Below are positions 16,129-25,527 of a stretch of 64,000 nucleotides of DNA, piece after piece. The notes beneath the pieces are model-generated. The model worked only from the letters and a program-made list of their open reading frames with translations. It was not told where the DNA came from and made no database searches. The stretch spans positions 1 through 64,000 of the forward strand of contig CAKSTL010000011.1 of NCBI GenBank assembly GCA_934500875.1, given 5' to 3'. Each line of letters begins with the position of its first letter. Within the stretch, counting starts at the first letter, position 1. The translations under genes were made by a program, and so were the position numbers. This DNA is from an uncultured Clostridia bacterium (lineage in GTDB: Bacteria; Bacillota; Clostridia; UMGS1810).

Positions 16129-17511
16129 TTACTCTCCGAAATATTTTTTCTCCATCAGAAGTTTGTCAATTGCAGCAATCTGCGTTTTCATAAGACTTGG
16201 CGAATAAATACCCTTTTTATGCGCAATTTTGCCGTTCTCCATTGCTTTTCTGATAAAATCGTTTGCGCTGTATAAATCATCCAGCGACTCTCTTACGTTA
16301 AATCTTCCCGGACTTGTCGGCGCAGGCGGCCAGCGTGAATCCGACACCCATGCGGACGCAAGCGCTTTCATTGCATTGTTTAAATTTATGTCAAGAGAAT
16401 TTAAATCTTCTCCCAACTTTTCCGCAACCGCCTTTATGCCGTTAAATACCGCAATGCAAACGGGGTCCATAATGCGTGAATATTCGGTATTCGCCCACGC
16501 TTTTGCCGTTCCGCCGTGCCACGCAACGCCGTTTTCAACGTTGTCAACATACGGATTTTCAATCGCACCGTCAAGCACCTCGCTCGGAAGCGCAAATTCA
16601 TATCCTGACGATTTTGCTGCGTCGAGAATTTCTTTAAAACGCTCAACCGATTTGGGTTCTTCATCAAAAAACCTTGCCTGATTGAACTGTTTAACGTAAA
16701 AATATGCGCTCGAACCGATATATTCCGCGTCCTCGGCATACGGCATAATAAACGAGCCTGTGCGCTCAATCCTCTCCTTCCAGTTTTCAAACATAGTCTT
16801 GATTTCGTCCATATTTATCGGCTCGTCGCGAAGCCCCTCGGTGGCGCCCATAAGATACCACAAAAGAAGATTTGCCATACAGTCGGAACGGAAAATCATT
16901 TTAAGTCCGTTCGGTGCAACAGACGTATTTGTAATAAATTTTAAAAATTCATTTTTGTCTTTTATGTATTCCTCGATTTTGAAAAGGTGGTTTTTGTTTG
17001 AATGACCTGCAACGTCGTATTCAAGCCCTGTTGCCTTGCGTATTTCGTCAAACGAGAGCATAAGCGAATCTGCGTCCATAATGAGCGCCTTAAGACCTGC
17101 CTCTTTGTAAACATCCGGAATGTATCCTGCCCAGCCGCACTCGGGATTCCAGCCGATTTCGGGACGTTTGCCGGTGTGCTTTTCCCAAACCTCCATAGAA
17201 TATTTTAAAGAGTCGAGGCACACCTCTTTTGGGATGTTTGCCAGCATAAAATGTATATACGGCGAGCATACCGGCTCAACTTTGCCGGACTGTATAAGAT
17301 TTTTTAATTTTGCAAGCACATCGGGCGCTTTTTTCGCCATTCCGTCAATGGTTATTCCGCTCGCTTCAAAGCCGATTTTGTAATCGCCGTCCGAAATTAA
17401 ATCAAACAGTTTTTCGTAGCAGTTTCGCATAACCCACTCCCGCTTTTCGGGCGAAAGCTGCGAATACTGTATATTTGCGTGCGGTAAAAATATCACTTTC
17501 GGTTTGCTCAT
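16129..17511 (-). CDS. GH57-like glycoside hydrolase
   Basis: A 460-residue protein with the features of the GH57 (beta/alpha)7-barrel: an N-terminal HANIQYS strand in place of the usual HxPY, GKVEPVCSPYIHFML near 77-90, the WNPECGW motif whose Glu124 aligns with the nucleophile, and PYAEDAEYIG whose Asp261 aligns with the acid/base. There is no signal peptide, so it acts in the cytoplasm, presumably on an imported oligosaccharide. Substrate specificity cannot be predicted; GH57 includes amylases, branching enzymes and alpha-galactosidases. Its ATG overlaps the stop of the upstream TIM-barrel gene (ATGA). Confidence 0.75.
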   Translation of the reverse strand: MSKPKVIFLPHANIQYSQLSPEKREWVMRNCYEKLFDLISDGDYKIGFEASGITIDGMAKKAPDVLAKLKNLIQSGKVEPVCSPYIHFMLANIPKEVCLDSLKYSMEVWEKHTGKRPEIGWNPECGWAGYIPDVYKEAGLKALIMDADSLMLSFDEIRKATGLEYDVAGHSNKNHLFKIEEYIKDKNEFLKFITNTSVAPNGLKMIFRSDCMANLLLWYLMGATEGLRDEPINMDEIKTMFENWKERIERTGSFIMPYAEDAEYIGSSAYFYVKQFNQARFFDEEPKSVERFKEILDAAKSSGYEFALPSEVLDGAIENPYVDNVENGVAWHGGTAKAWANTEYSRIMDPVCIAVFNGIKAVAEKLGEDLNSLDINLNNAMKALASAWVSDSRWPPAPTSPGRFNVRESLDDLYSANDFIRKAMENGKIAHKKGIYSPSLMKTQIAAIDKLLMEKKYFGE

Positions 17512-18335
17512 TTTTCTTTCTCCTTAAGTTTTTCTTTTATAAATTCAAAACAGCGCCTGCACCCGATTTCAACGTCGTCGGTGTTTTCATATTCAAACAG
17601 TGCAGGACCGTTAAAGTTTTTGAGTGGTTTTAAAATTTTGTCCCAGTTCATATCGCTTTTTCCGCAGTATGTCGGCACAAAATTGCCCGATTTAAGCTCT
17701 GCGAAATCTTTAAAATGCAGATAACATACCTTGTCCTTTATTATTTCGTACACATCTTCGGGATTTTTTACGCCTGCCGCATAAAAATTTGCAGGGTCAA
17801 AATTAAACTTAATATCGGGTACGTCGGACATAAGGCGCATAAGCGCATTTTTGTCAATGGTGACGCTTGCAAAATGCTTAACGCCGTCGGAAAAAGCTTC
17901 TACACCGCCGTGCGTTTCAACAACCGGAATAACGTTTTTATCTTTTGCGTAACCATAAATTTCATTGAGGCATAAAACCATTTTTTCCCACATTTTGCCC
18001 GTCACTTGCGAAACCGGCGCAAAACCCGCAAAAATTCTTAAATACTTAATTCCAAGCTTTCGGCAAATGTCAATAACTTTTTTAACCTTCGGAATATCGT
18101 TATCATTGCCGAGCGTAAAATCATTGCCCGTTGCGGCGCACAAAAGCTTTATGCCGTGTTTTTCAAACATAGCCTTTACGTTTTCGATTTCGCTGTCCGA
18201 TATATCGAGCGGCAAATCGGACGGTGCGTTTGCAATGCCCAGCTCCAGCACCGAAAGGTTCATACCGTGCGTAATTTCAAGCTGTTTTTTAAGCGGAGTT
18301 TCTCTGAAACCCCACGCTGCGTTTCCGAAAATCAT
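17508..18335 (-). CDS. Xylose isomerase-like TIM-barrel sugar epimerase/isomerase
   Basis: A 275-residue cytosolic protein of the AP endonuclease 2/sugar phosphate isomerase-epimerase fold. Metal-binding residues are visible as VVETHGG near 139, FNFDPANFY near 181, CYLHFKDF near 206 and a C-terminal LFEYEN. Such enzymes interconvert sugars or keto-sugars through enediol chemistry. ATG 18335 is preferred because GGAG lies nine bases before it, while the longer version would start on a TTG inside that ribosome site. It lies between a Zn dehydrogenase and a GH57-like gene in a tight operon, suggesting oxidation-isomerisation of a released sugar; this is inference. Confidence 0.85.
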   Translation of the reverse strand: MIFGNAAWGFRETPLKKQLEITHGMNLSVLELGIANAPSDLPLDISDSEIENVKAMFEKHGIKLLCAATGNDFTLGNDNDIPKVKKVIDICRKLGIKYLRIFAGFAPVSQVTGKMWEKMVLCLNEIYGYAKDKNVIPVVETHGGVEAFSDGVKHFASVTIDKNALMRLMSDVPDIKFNFDPANFYAAGVKNPEDVYEIIKDKVCYLHFKDFAELKSGNFVPTYCGKSDMNWDKILKPLKNFNGPALFEYENTDDVEIGCRRCFEFIKEKLKEKEK

Positions 18336-18337
18336 AA

Positions 18338-19408
18338 TTATTTGCTCCAATCAAACACAATTTTAAATACGTCCTCGCCCTTTTGCGCCTTGTATTCAAA
18401 TGCCTCTGCACACTTTGAAACGGGCCATATTTCGATTGGCAGTCCGTCGGTATCGAATTTTCCTTCCGAAATCCACTGCAAAACCTGCTCCTTGCAGCCT
18501 GCTTTGAGTGCACACGTCATTGTAATTGTGGCATTTTTCACAAACCATCTGTGATAATGGTCAAAAATTATTTTATCGGGATAATCGCCCTGAAGATGAA
18601 TATGCGCAGGAGTGTCGTCATCCTCCCAGCCGCCGTCTTTTATGTATTTGTGAAGCGTTCCCACAACTTCGGGATTTCCCGAACATTCGATAAGCTGGTC
18701 TGCCATTTTTCCGTTTGTAAACTCACGTATTTTTTCCGCTGCCTCATTGGGCGATACAACCAAATCCGCATACTTTTCGGCAATTGAGCGTCTGAATGCG
18801 TTGCGCTCAATACAAATAACCTTAAGCGAAGGCTCAAGTATTTTAAGCTCCTGAATTGCCGAAATGCCCACCATTCCGGCACCGATAACAACAAATGTTT
18901 CGTTTTTGCGAAGAGTCATACGTTTAATTCCCTTTAGCGGAACGCACGCAAGATATGCCAGAACTGCCTGAATATCGGTAACATTATCGGGAATTTTTAA
19001 CATATAGTCAAACTGATTGTTGGTGGTGTTCGAGTCTTTTATCGTGTATTCGCTGCCGCCGCCCCACGCAGAGCATACGTCGCCGTATTTGCGGCACTCG
19101 TTAATCATAACCCTGTCGCCAACCTTTAGGCTCTGCGCACTTTTCGGAAAATGGCTTAAATCTGCGCCCTGTTCCGGAACCTTTACAATAACGCCTGCCG
19201 TTTCATATCCCGGAACGAGCGGATAGTAGCACTGTTCGGGGTGCTGCATACCCTTGTATGTTTTCATATCCGTACCGCTGCTTATGCTGCTGAACGTCGT
19301 TTTTGCAATAAATGCGTCAGCTTCAGGCTCAGTAAGCTTAATATGTCTTAAATCCGCCTTATACGGTCTTTCTATCACAACCGCGCGCGAGGTCTTATAT
19401 TCGTTCAT
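18338..19408 (-). CDS. Zinc-type medium-chain alcohol/polyol dehydrogenase
   Basis: A 356-residue MDR-family oxidoreductase. The GroES-like N-terminal half carries SSISSGTDMKTYKGM and VPGYETAGVI, and the Rossmann half has the nucleotide loop VVIGAGMVGISAIQEL near 175. The usual structural-zinc cysteine cluster is not seen, which places it among the BchC-like or sorbitol-dehydrogenase-like branches. It probably oxidises a sugar or polyol hydroxyl with NAD(P). The ATG at 19408 follows GAGGAG at seven bases; a TTG at 19423 overlaps that site and is rejected. First gene of the leftward operon, facing the ABC transporter operon across a shared palindrome. Confidence 0.85.
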   Translation of the reverse strand: MNEYKTSRAVVIERPYKADLRHIKLTEPEADAFIAKTTFSSISSGTDMKTYKGMQHPEQCYYPLVPGYETAGVIVKVPEQGADLSHFPKSAQSLKVGDRVMINECRKYGDVCSAWGGGSEYTIKDSNTTNNQFDYMLKIPDNVTDIQAVLAYLACVPLKGIKRMTLRKNETFVVIGAGMVGISAIQELKILEPSLKVICIERNAFRRSIAEKYADLVVSPNEAAEKIREFTNGKMADQLIECSGNPEVVGTLHKYIKDGGWEDDDTPAHIHLQGDYPDKIIFDHYHRWFVKNATITMTCALKAGCKEQVLQWISEGKFDTDGLPIEIWPVSKCAEAFEYKAQKGEDVFKIVFDWSK

Positions 19409-19443
19409 ATTTTCACTCCTCAAAATTTTTTACTTATGTAATA

Positions 19444-19472
19444 ATTATACACCGCCGTTTTGATTTTAAACA
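19444..19472 (-). promoter_or_regulatory. Promoter of the leftward dehydrogenase operon
   Basis: On the minus strand TGTTTA (19467-19472) and TATAAT (19444-19449) are 17 bases apart, about 36 bases before the dehydrogenase start. The -35 box touches the left arm of the 21-bp inverted repeat. Confidence 0.65.
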
Positions 19473-19526
19473 GTGGTAAGTTTTATATCCCCATCAGCAA
19501 AAAAGGGGGATATAAAACTTACCACT
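19472..19526. promoter_or_regulatory. 21-bp perfect inverted repeat, putative shared operator
   Basis: Arms at 19472-19492 and 19506-19526 are exact reverse complements (each contains AGTGGTAAGTTTTATA or its complement) around a 13-base spacer. The symmetry continues outward: TATACACC on the left at the leftward -10 and GGGTGTATA on the right at the rightward -10. The arms touch both -35 boxes. This is what a regulator controlling both operons at once would need. In RNA it would also form a very stable hairpin, but it precedes both predicted transcription starts. Confidence 0.75.
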
Positions 19527-19554
19527 TTTAAATAGATTTGGTCGGGTGTATAAT
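19526..19554 (+). promoter_or_regulatory. Promoter of the rightward ABC/surface-protein operon
   Basis: TATAAT at 19549-19554 with a T/A-rich TTTTAA at 19526-19531 as -35, 17 bases apart. The weak -35 box overlaps the right arm of the inverted repeat, which suggests an activator-dependent promoter. Confidence 0.6.
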
Positions 19555-19586
19555 TAAGATACAAAACAATACGGAGGTATAAGAAA

Positions 19587-20960
19587 ATGAAAAAAATTGC
19601 AAAGGTTATGGGCCTTGCGCTGTGTTTGGCTCTTGCCGCAGGCACGTTTTCGGGCTGCGGAAAAGAAAAGGCGCAAGACGGTATGACTACCGTTACAATG
19701 TGGACTGCCGATGGTGGCAGCAAAGCCGTTATGGTGGAGTTTGTTAACGAGTTTAACAAAACAATCGGTAAGGAAAACAATGTAATTCTCGATTACGAGG
19801 TTAAAGAGGGCAATTTAAAAGAACAGATTGAGCTTGCACTCACCACGAATCAGGCACCTGATCTTTTTATAAGCGATGGCATCGATAAATATTCCGAAAA
19901 CGGAAATATTGCGGCGATAGAGGATTTGCCCAGCGGCAGCGAGCTTGTTAAAAGATATGAGGGACATTTGAATTATTTTACGCATACATATAAGGACAAA
20001 ACCTACTGTCTGCCGTTTTCAACAAATACATACGGTCTTATTTATAATAAAGAAATGTTTAAGACTGCGGGAATAGTGGATGAAAAAGGTGAGGCTAAAC
20101 CGCCCGAAACGTTTGATGAACTGCGTGCGGACGCTAAAAAGCTTACCGATAAATCGAAAAAACAATTCGGCATAATACTTCCGCTCAAATGGGGCAGCTG
20201 GGTTTATCAGGAACTTTCGTGCAACCTTATGTCAAGTTATGGCAGGAGCTATTATAATCCAACAAAAGGAGAGTACGACTATACAATTTTACAAAAACCC
20301 ATCGAAATGATAATGGGCATAAAGGCTGACCAAAGTTTTTATCCCGGAGCGGAAAACATAGACAACGACACCGCAAGAGCAAGATTTGCCGAGGGAGGCA
20401 TCGGTATGAAATTTGCGGTATCGTGGGATGTAGGTGTTTTAAACGATCAGTTCCCCGCAAAATGCGACTGGGGAGTTGCTCCTCTCCCTGTTGAGGACGT
20501 TAACAACAAATATCTCCAACATTCAGGCACAAGCACAGGCCCTTATATCAATAAAAAATCGCTTGAAATAAAAGATCCCGAAAAAATTATGGTTGTTTAC
20601 AAATGGTATCATAGCGATGAACTTTTGAGAAAGCTTTATAAAAAAGGCGCGTATATTCCGTGGAATTACGATATTATAAAAGATGCGAAGATTGAAAATC
20701 CAAAAAAAGGATGGACGGAATTTGCTGCTCTTAATGAAATTTCAACCCCTGTACCGCCTACGATTAAAACGGATACATCGGGTCAGGATACTCTTGCAAC
20801 AATATTCAACAATGAAATATGGACGGGAAAATCTTCAGCGGAAGATTGCCTCAAGCGTCTTAATAAAATTGCTGCGGACGGCGTTAAGAGATATAAAGAA
20901 GTAAATCCCGAATATGATAACAGTTACGCAATTTTGGACAAGTGGGAGATTAAAAGATGA
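19587..20960 (+). CDS. ABC sugar transporter solute-binding lipoprotein
   Basis: A 457-residue extracellular receptor of the carbohydrate type (family 1 solute-binding). The signal ends in FSGC, making Cys24 the lipidated residue. The mature part shows the typical opening strand TTVTMWTADGG, the APDLFISDG segment and the YGLIYNKEMFKTAG segment of maltodextrin-type binding proteins. It should capture an oligosaccharide at the membrane and deliver it to the two permeases that follow. CGGAGG precedes the ATG. It is the first gene of the rightward ~20 kb operon and is probably its most expressed product. Confidence 0.93.
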   Translation: MKKIAKVMGLALCLALAAGTFSGCGKEKAQDGMTTVTMWTADGGSKAVMVEFVNEFNKTIGKENNVILDYEVKEGNLKEQIELALTTNQAPDLFISDGIDKYSENGNIAAIEDLPSGSELVKRYEGHLNYFTHTYKDKTYCLPFSTNTYGLIYNKEMFKTAGIVDEKGEAKPPETFDELRADAKKLTDKSKKQFGIILPLKWGSWVYQELSCNLMSSYGRSYYNPTKGEYDYTILQKPIEMIMGIKADQSFYPGAENIDNDTARARFAEGGIGMKFAVSWDVGVLNDQFPAKCDWGVAPLPVEDVNNKYLQHSGTSTGPYINKKSLEIKDPEKIMVVYKWYHSDELLRKLYKKGAYIPWNYDIIKDAKIENPKKGWTEFAALNEISTPVPPTIKTDTSGQDTLATIFNNEIWTGKSSAEDCLKRLNKIAADGVKRYKEVNPEYDNSYAILDKWEIKR

Positions 20961-21898
20961 GAACGGCATTGAAAGAAAACAAAAAAGACCGTTTTAAAAA
21001 AACGGGTTTTCAAAAACATACGGTAAGCCAGTGTTATGTTTTGCTTTTGCCCGAAATTCTGGGACTTTTGCTTTTCACGCTTTATCCCATGCTTTGGGCT
21101 ATGAAAAAGTCATGGTTTTTCTATACGGGAACCAAAACTATGCAAAAGTTTGTCGGTTGGGATAATTTTATTGGTGTTTTTAAGGATACAACATATTGGG
21201 CAACTTGGCTTACGACGCTTAAATTTATGGTATATAAGCTGCCGTTTGAGCTTCCGCTTGCAATGGTGATTGCCCTTATGCTGAATAAAAAAATAAAGGG
21301 CAGCGGGTTTTTCCGTTCGGTATATTATCTTCCGAACGTAATAAGTATAGCAATTATAGGACTTATATTTTCAAATATGTTCGACTATTTCGGATTCATC
21401 AATGCAAACCTTATAAAGTTCGGCATAATAGGCAGCGAAATATCGTGGCTTTCCACGACTCGCGGCGCAATGACAGTGCTTATAATCGGGGCAGTGTGGA
21501 ATACATTCGGCGTAAATGTTATGTATTTTCTTGCGGCACTATCAAATGTTCCGGAGGAAATGTATGAGGCGGCAAGGCTGGATGGTGCAGGCAGGTTTAC
21601 GGTGTTTTTTAAAATAACACTTCCTATGATGGCGCCCGTTTTGCAGACAATTATACTCCTTGCGCTCAACGGTTCGTTGCATACAAGTGACTATATTCTC
21701 GTGACCACAAACGGTGCGCCCGGCGGCACAACATTTACGGTAATGTCATATATTGTAAACCAGTTTGTGCCGGGATTTGCGTCAAATTCAGTAAATATAG
21801 GATATGGGTGTGCAATGTCGCTTATCACATCTGTTTTTATGTGCATATTTGCAATCATATATATGAAATTAAGCAAGCGAATGGAAAATGTTTATTAG
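20957..21898 (+). CDS. ABC sugar permease, first subunit (MalF/UgpA type)
   Basis: A 313-residue inner-membrane permease with about six transmembrane segments. The EAA loop that contacts the ATPase is EEMYEAARLDGAGRFTVFF followed by KITLPM. It overlaps the binding-protein gene by four bases (ATGA). No ATP-binding subunit is encoded in this window; carbohydrate permeases of this class in Bacillota commonly share a general ATPase of the MsmX type encoded elsewhere. Confidence 0.93.
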   Translation: MRTALKENKKDRFKKTGFQKHTVSQCYVLLLPEILGLLLFTLYPMLWAMKKSWFFYTGTKTMQKFVGWDNFIGVFKDTTYWATWLTTLKFMVYKLPFELPLAMVIALMLNKKIKGSGFFRSVYYLPNVISIAIIGLIFSNMFDYFGFINANLIKFGIIGSEISWLSTTRGAMTVLIIGAVWNTFGVNVMYFLAALSNVPEEMYEAARLDGAGRFTVFFKITLPMMAPVLQTIILLALNGSLHTSDYILVTTNGAPGGTTFTVMSYIVNQFVPGFASNSVNIGYGCAMSLITSVFMCIFAIIYMKLSKRMENVY

Positions 21899-21913
21899 GG
21901 GGCAGGTACAACA

Positions 21914-22759
21914 ATGAAAAAAGCTTTAAAAAATATACCGATTTACATATTTCTTATAATTGTGCTGTTTATTACACTGCTTCCGATAGTTTACACGGTT
22001 TTCGCGTCGTTTAAAACGAATGCCGAAATTCTCACGACACCCGAAACGCTTTTTCCGAGAAATCCTACGTTTGATAACTATATAACCGCTTGGAATTCCG
22101 ATAGTTTTAGGGTGGGCAGAATGTTGTGGAACAGTACATATTACACAATTTTTTGCGTTATAATAAATCTTTTGACGTCTTCCACCGCAGGCTATGTGTT
22201 TGCGCGCGGCGAATTTCCAGGAAAGGGCATACTTTTTGCCGTATTTTCGTCGCTGATGTTTGTATCACTCGGTTCAATAACGATTTATCCGCAGTTTGAA
22301 ATTTTGGGGAAAATCGGTCTTTCAAATTCGCTTTGGGGACTTATCGTATTAAAGTTTTTCAGTATTGGAATTGTAAACATATACCTTGTGAGAAGTTATG
22401 TGCGCACCCTTCCCACCGCATTGGAGGAGTCGGCGTATATTGACGGTTGTTCGTTTATAAAGGCATTTTTTTCGATAATTTTTCCTCTTTTAAAGCCGAT
22501 TATGGCGACAATCGGAATTTTATCTTTTCAGGCATCGTGGAACGATTATCTTATGCCGACGCTGTTTACGCTTACGCGTCCCGACCAAAGAACACTCATA
22601 GTGGGAGTTGCGGCGCTCAAATCTTCAAGTGAGGCGGCGTCCTCGTGGAATTTAATGCTTGCAGGTTCTACAATAGCCCTCATACCGGTTCTTTTTGCAT
22701 ATGCGGTCGCAAATAAATATTTTGTAAAAGGGCTTTCGGCAGGTGCTGTGAAGGGGTAA
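21914..22759 (+). CDS. ABC sugar permease, second subunit (MalG/UgpE type)
   Basis: A 281-residue permease with six predicted membrane helices and an EAA loop EESAYIDGCSFIKAFFSI. The C-terminus NKYFVKGLSAGAVKG is the usual ending of this family. It forms the transmembrane pore with the preceding gene product and is separated from it by 15 bases, with AGGGGGC as ribosome site. Confidence 0.93.
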   Translation: MKKALKNIPIYIFLIIVLFITLLPIVYTVFASFKTNAEILTTPETLFPRNPTFDNYITAWNSDSFRVGRMLWNSTYYTIFCVIINLLTSSTAGYVFARGEFPGKGILFAVFSSLMFVSLGSITIYPQFEILGKIGLSNSLWGLIVLKFFSIGIVNIYLVRSYVRTLPTALEESAYIDGCSFIKAFFSIIFPLLKPIMATIGILSFQASWNDYLMPTLFTLTRPDQRTLIVGVAALKSSSEAASSWNLMLAGSTIALIPVLFAYAVANKYFVKGLSAGAVKG

Positions 22760-22767
22760 GGTGAATT

Positions 22768-25512
22768 ATGAAAAAAATTTTTGTGTTATTTACTTTAACG
22801 GTATGTATGTTGTTTAACTCATTCTCCAGTTTTGCAGCAGATACTTTTGATAACCATGTTGAAGGTGCAAAAACGGGGTGCGATGGGGCAGATTTATCGA
22901 TAATTCCGAGCGGAACCGATATTGATGCACTTACAACCACATCGGTAAATCCGTGGATGAAAATGTTTCATCTCACGACACCGGAACAAGCAGCGGCAGG
23001 TTATCGCGGCGGAGAATGTGGACAAAAGTGCTTTACAATTACTGCCGCACCGACAAATCCCGATCTTGTGCTTTTGGGGACAGATACCGAAACGGTGTGG
23101 CGCAGTGAAGACGGCGGACTTTCGTGGATGCCGTCGGATGAAGGAATACCTCTTGCCGGCACGATTTATATGACATTTTCGCCCGATGACGAACATATTG
23201 CGTTCGTGTCGGTTTTAACAAACGAGGGAGGCGCTTCGCAAAAGCCTGAAGCCGGACTTTACAAATCCACCGATGCGGGGAAAAGCTGGAAACAGGTCTT
23301 ACAGCTTAATTTTCAGCCGAGAGTGTTCAGCAACTGTACCGTTAAGTATTCCGACGCTCTAAAAAACGGTAAACGCAATCTGTATGCCTGCGGAACCCAT
23401 AGCGGAATGTTCAAGTCGGAGGATGATGGCGAAACATGGAGGAACATAGGATTAAAAGACGAATATATTGAGGCGATTGATGTTATAGGAAACACAGTTA
23501 TTGCATGTACACAGAAACATGGGCTTTTGGCATCGTATGACGACGGCGCAAGCTGGATTGAGCTTAACAACGGAATAGGCGAAGAAAACGTGTGCGCAAT
23601 AGCAGCCGACCCTGCGGATGATACACATTGGTTTGCGGTAACTCCCGACAAGCTTTACGAGAGCAAAAACAGCGGGAAGAGCTGGGCGGCTGTATGCACC
23701 TATCAGGATGCCGGTTTTAAGGATAAAAAGTTTTTTCGTCTTAACTTTTCACCTGTCCGAGCTGACGGAAAATCAAGGCTTTACGTGACAAGCTCATCAA
23801 TTCAAAATCCTATGAGATACAGCGATGATTACGGTAAAACCTTTAAACGTCCCAATGTTGACAATAACCTTGCCATAATCCGAGATAACTGGGGCTATAG
23901 CGCCGAACCGTATTTTATACACCCTAAAAATCCTGATTTGATGTGGATTTCGCTGGATGGTCAGATTATGAAATCCAACGACGGCGGTGAAAATCTATTC
24001 CCTGCGTCAAGCGGATATTCGGGAATGAGGGCAGCGAATTTCTACTTTGACATCAACGGTGACGAAAACGCTTTTTGGATTACCTGTATTGACCGTTCAA
24101 GCATTATGAGTGCATATACGGGAAACGGAGAGAATTATCCGCTTGTTTATTATATGCCCAATGAGGACAGATTTTCGAATGTGAGATACGGCGGAGCAAA
24201 AACCTCAAAATCATTGTCGGTTGACCCCAAAAACCCCAAAAGAATTTTGGAAAATCGTGGAAATTGGGGCGCAAACAGTATTATAAAAGAAAGCCTTGAC
24301 GGCGGACTCAACTGGCACAATGTTGAAGGTACGCACGGATGCGACACAAGATTTTTGCAGTTTAATCCCGACAATCCGTCAACCGTTTATGCAGGTAACA
24401 TTGTGTCATATGATGACGGCAATACTTGGGTTGTTCCGCAGTATAAAATTCATGCGATAAGCCCGTTTAACGGAAATATTGTGTATTCCGCAACGGGCGG
24501 CTCGCTCAATAAATCCTCCGATGAGGGAAGGACATGGACAACGATTGTGTCGGGACTTCCCTCCGGCTTGCAGAGAATGTCGATTGACAAATTCAAGGAA
24601 GATAAAGTTTATATCGGAACGGTTTCATCGGGAATATGTGTGGTTGAAAACGGAAAAATACGAATGTTGAATGACAAAAACGGTCTTACGCGGGTGTACG
24701 GCAGAGTACCGATATATTCGGTTGCACAAGATCCCGAAAACGAACTTCATCTTGTTGCCGGCGGACTTTATGCAACATACAATTACTGTACACCCGGGCT
24801 TTTTGAGTCATACGACGGCGGTGAAACGTTTAAAAGCGTGCCGGGAGTGCAGAATGCGGCAGATATTTGGATAATAGAATTCCGTGCGTCCAAAAAACAG
24901 GTTTGGATAGGTACATCGGGCGGAACATATGTTTACGAATACGAAAAATTCTTTGACGCAGGTGACACGCTCTACACGGATATAGACGGTTCATATGCGA
25001 GAGATGACATAATATCGCTTTACAACAGCGGAATTTACGACAAGTTCACCGACGGAAAATTCAATCCGGACGGCGGAACGAAAAGAGGCGATTTTGCAAG
25101 ATATATTTCGCGTATGCTCAATCTTAAAAGAGAAAAAAACACATCGGCATACAGTGACGTCGAGAAAGACAACGTGTCAAACGGCGGATATGATTATACT
25201 TATGTTGAAAGTATGTATGACAACGGGCTTTTGGTTATGGCACAGGATAATAAATTTAACCCGGACGAAAACGTTACATACGACCAGCTGGCGGTTATCG
25301 CAGGCAGAATATTAAGTTTTAAACATATTGCGGATGGTTTTGAAATGGAAGATGTTCCGGAAAATATTCCTGCATATGCGCGGTATGCATATTCAAAATG
25401 CCATTATTTAAACATTCTGGACGACAAAATTTCGTATGAAAGCGGTAAAACCGCTTCAAATGAGGATATTGCGCATTTTATGTATAATCTGAATATGCTT
25501 GTAAACAAATAG
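22768..25512 (+). CDS. Secreted Asp-box beta-propeller protein (GH74-like) with SLH anchor
   Basis: A 914-residue secreted protein. A signal peptide (about 1-24) is followed by tandem Asp-box propeller repeats: SEDGGLSW (113-120), STDAGKSW (167-174), SEDDGETW (217-224) and SYDDGASW (256-263), with more later. The layout matches the two-propeller fold of GH74 xyloglucanases, although I cannot confirm the catalytic aspartates. The last ~180 residues are SLH-type repeats (KFTDGKFNPDGGTKRGDFAR; KFNPDENVTYDQLAV), which bind secondary cell-wall polymer and display it on the surface. It follows the ABC permeases by eight bases. A paralogous propeller without SLH repeats lies at 31811-34462. Polysaccharide hydrolysis is likely but binding only is possible. 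Confidence 0.85.
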   Translation: MKKIFVLFTLTVCMLFNSFSSFAADTFDNHVEGAKTGCDGADLSIIPSGTDIDALTTTSVNPWMKMFHLTTPEQAAAGYRGGECGQKCFTITAAPTNPDLVLLGTDTETVWRSEDGGLSWMPSDEGIPLAGTIYMTFSPDDEHIAFVSVLTNEGGASQKPEAGLYKSTDAGKSWKQVLQLNFQPRVFSNCTVKYSDALKNGKRNLYACGTHSGMFKSEDDGETWRNIGLKDEYIEAIDVIGNTVIACTQKHGLLASYDDGASWIELNNGIGEENVCAIAADPADDTHWFAVTPDKLYESKNSGKSWAAVCTYQDAGFKDKKFFRLNFSPVRADGKSRLYVTSSSIQNPMRYSDDYGKTFKRPNVDNNLAIIRDNWGYSAEPYFIHPKNPDLMWISLDGQIMKSNDGGENLFPASSGYSGMRAANFYFDINGDENAFWITCIDRSSIMSAYTGNGENYPLVYYMPNEDRFSNVRYGGAKTSKSLSVDPKNPKRILENRGNWGANSIIKESLDGGLNWHNVEGTHGCDTRFLQFNPDNPSTVYAGNIVSYDDGNTWVVPQYKIHAISPFNGNIVYSATGGSLNKSSDEGRTWTTIVSGLPSGLQRMSIDKFKEDKVYIGTVSSGICVVENGKIRMLNDKNGLTRVYGRVPIYSVAQDPENELHLVAGGLYATYNYCTPGLFESYDGGETFKSVPGVQNAADIWIIEFRASKKQVWIGTSGGTYVYEYEKFFDAGDTLYTDIDGSYARDDIISLYNSGIYDKFTDGKFNPDGGTKRGDFARYISRMLNLKREKNTSAYSDVEKDNVSNGGYDYTYVESMYDNGLLVMAQDNKFNPDENVTYDQLAVIAGRILSFKHIADGFEMEDVPENIPAYARYAYSKCHYLNILDDKISYESGKTASNEDIAHFMYNLNMLVNK

Positions 25513-25527
25513 GGGGAATGAAAAACA

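Noticed and set aside
15149..19408. C-glycoside deglycosylation cluster (DgpABC/CarBC-like)
   Set aside because: A TIM-barrel epimerase and an oxidoreductase are present, but the small beta subunit and the Gfo/Idh/MocA-type oxidoreductase are missing.
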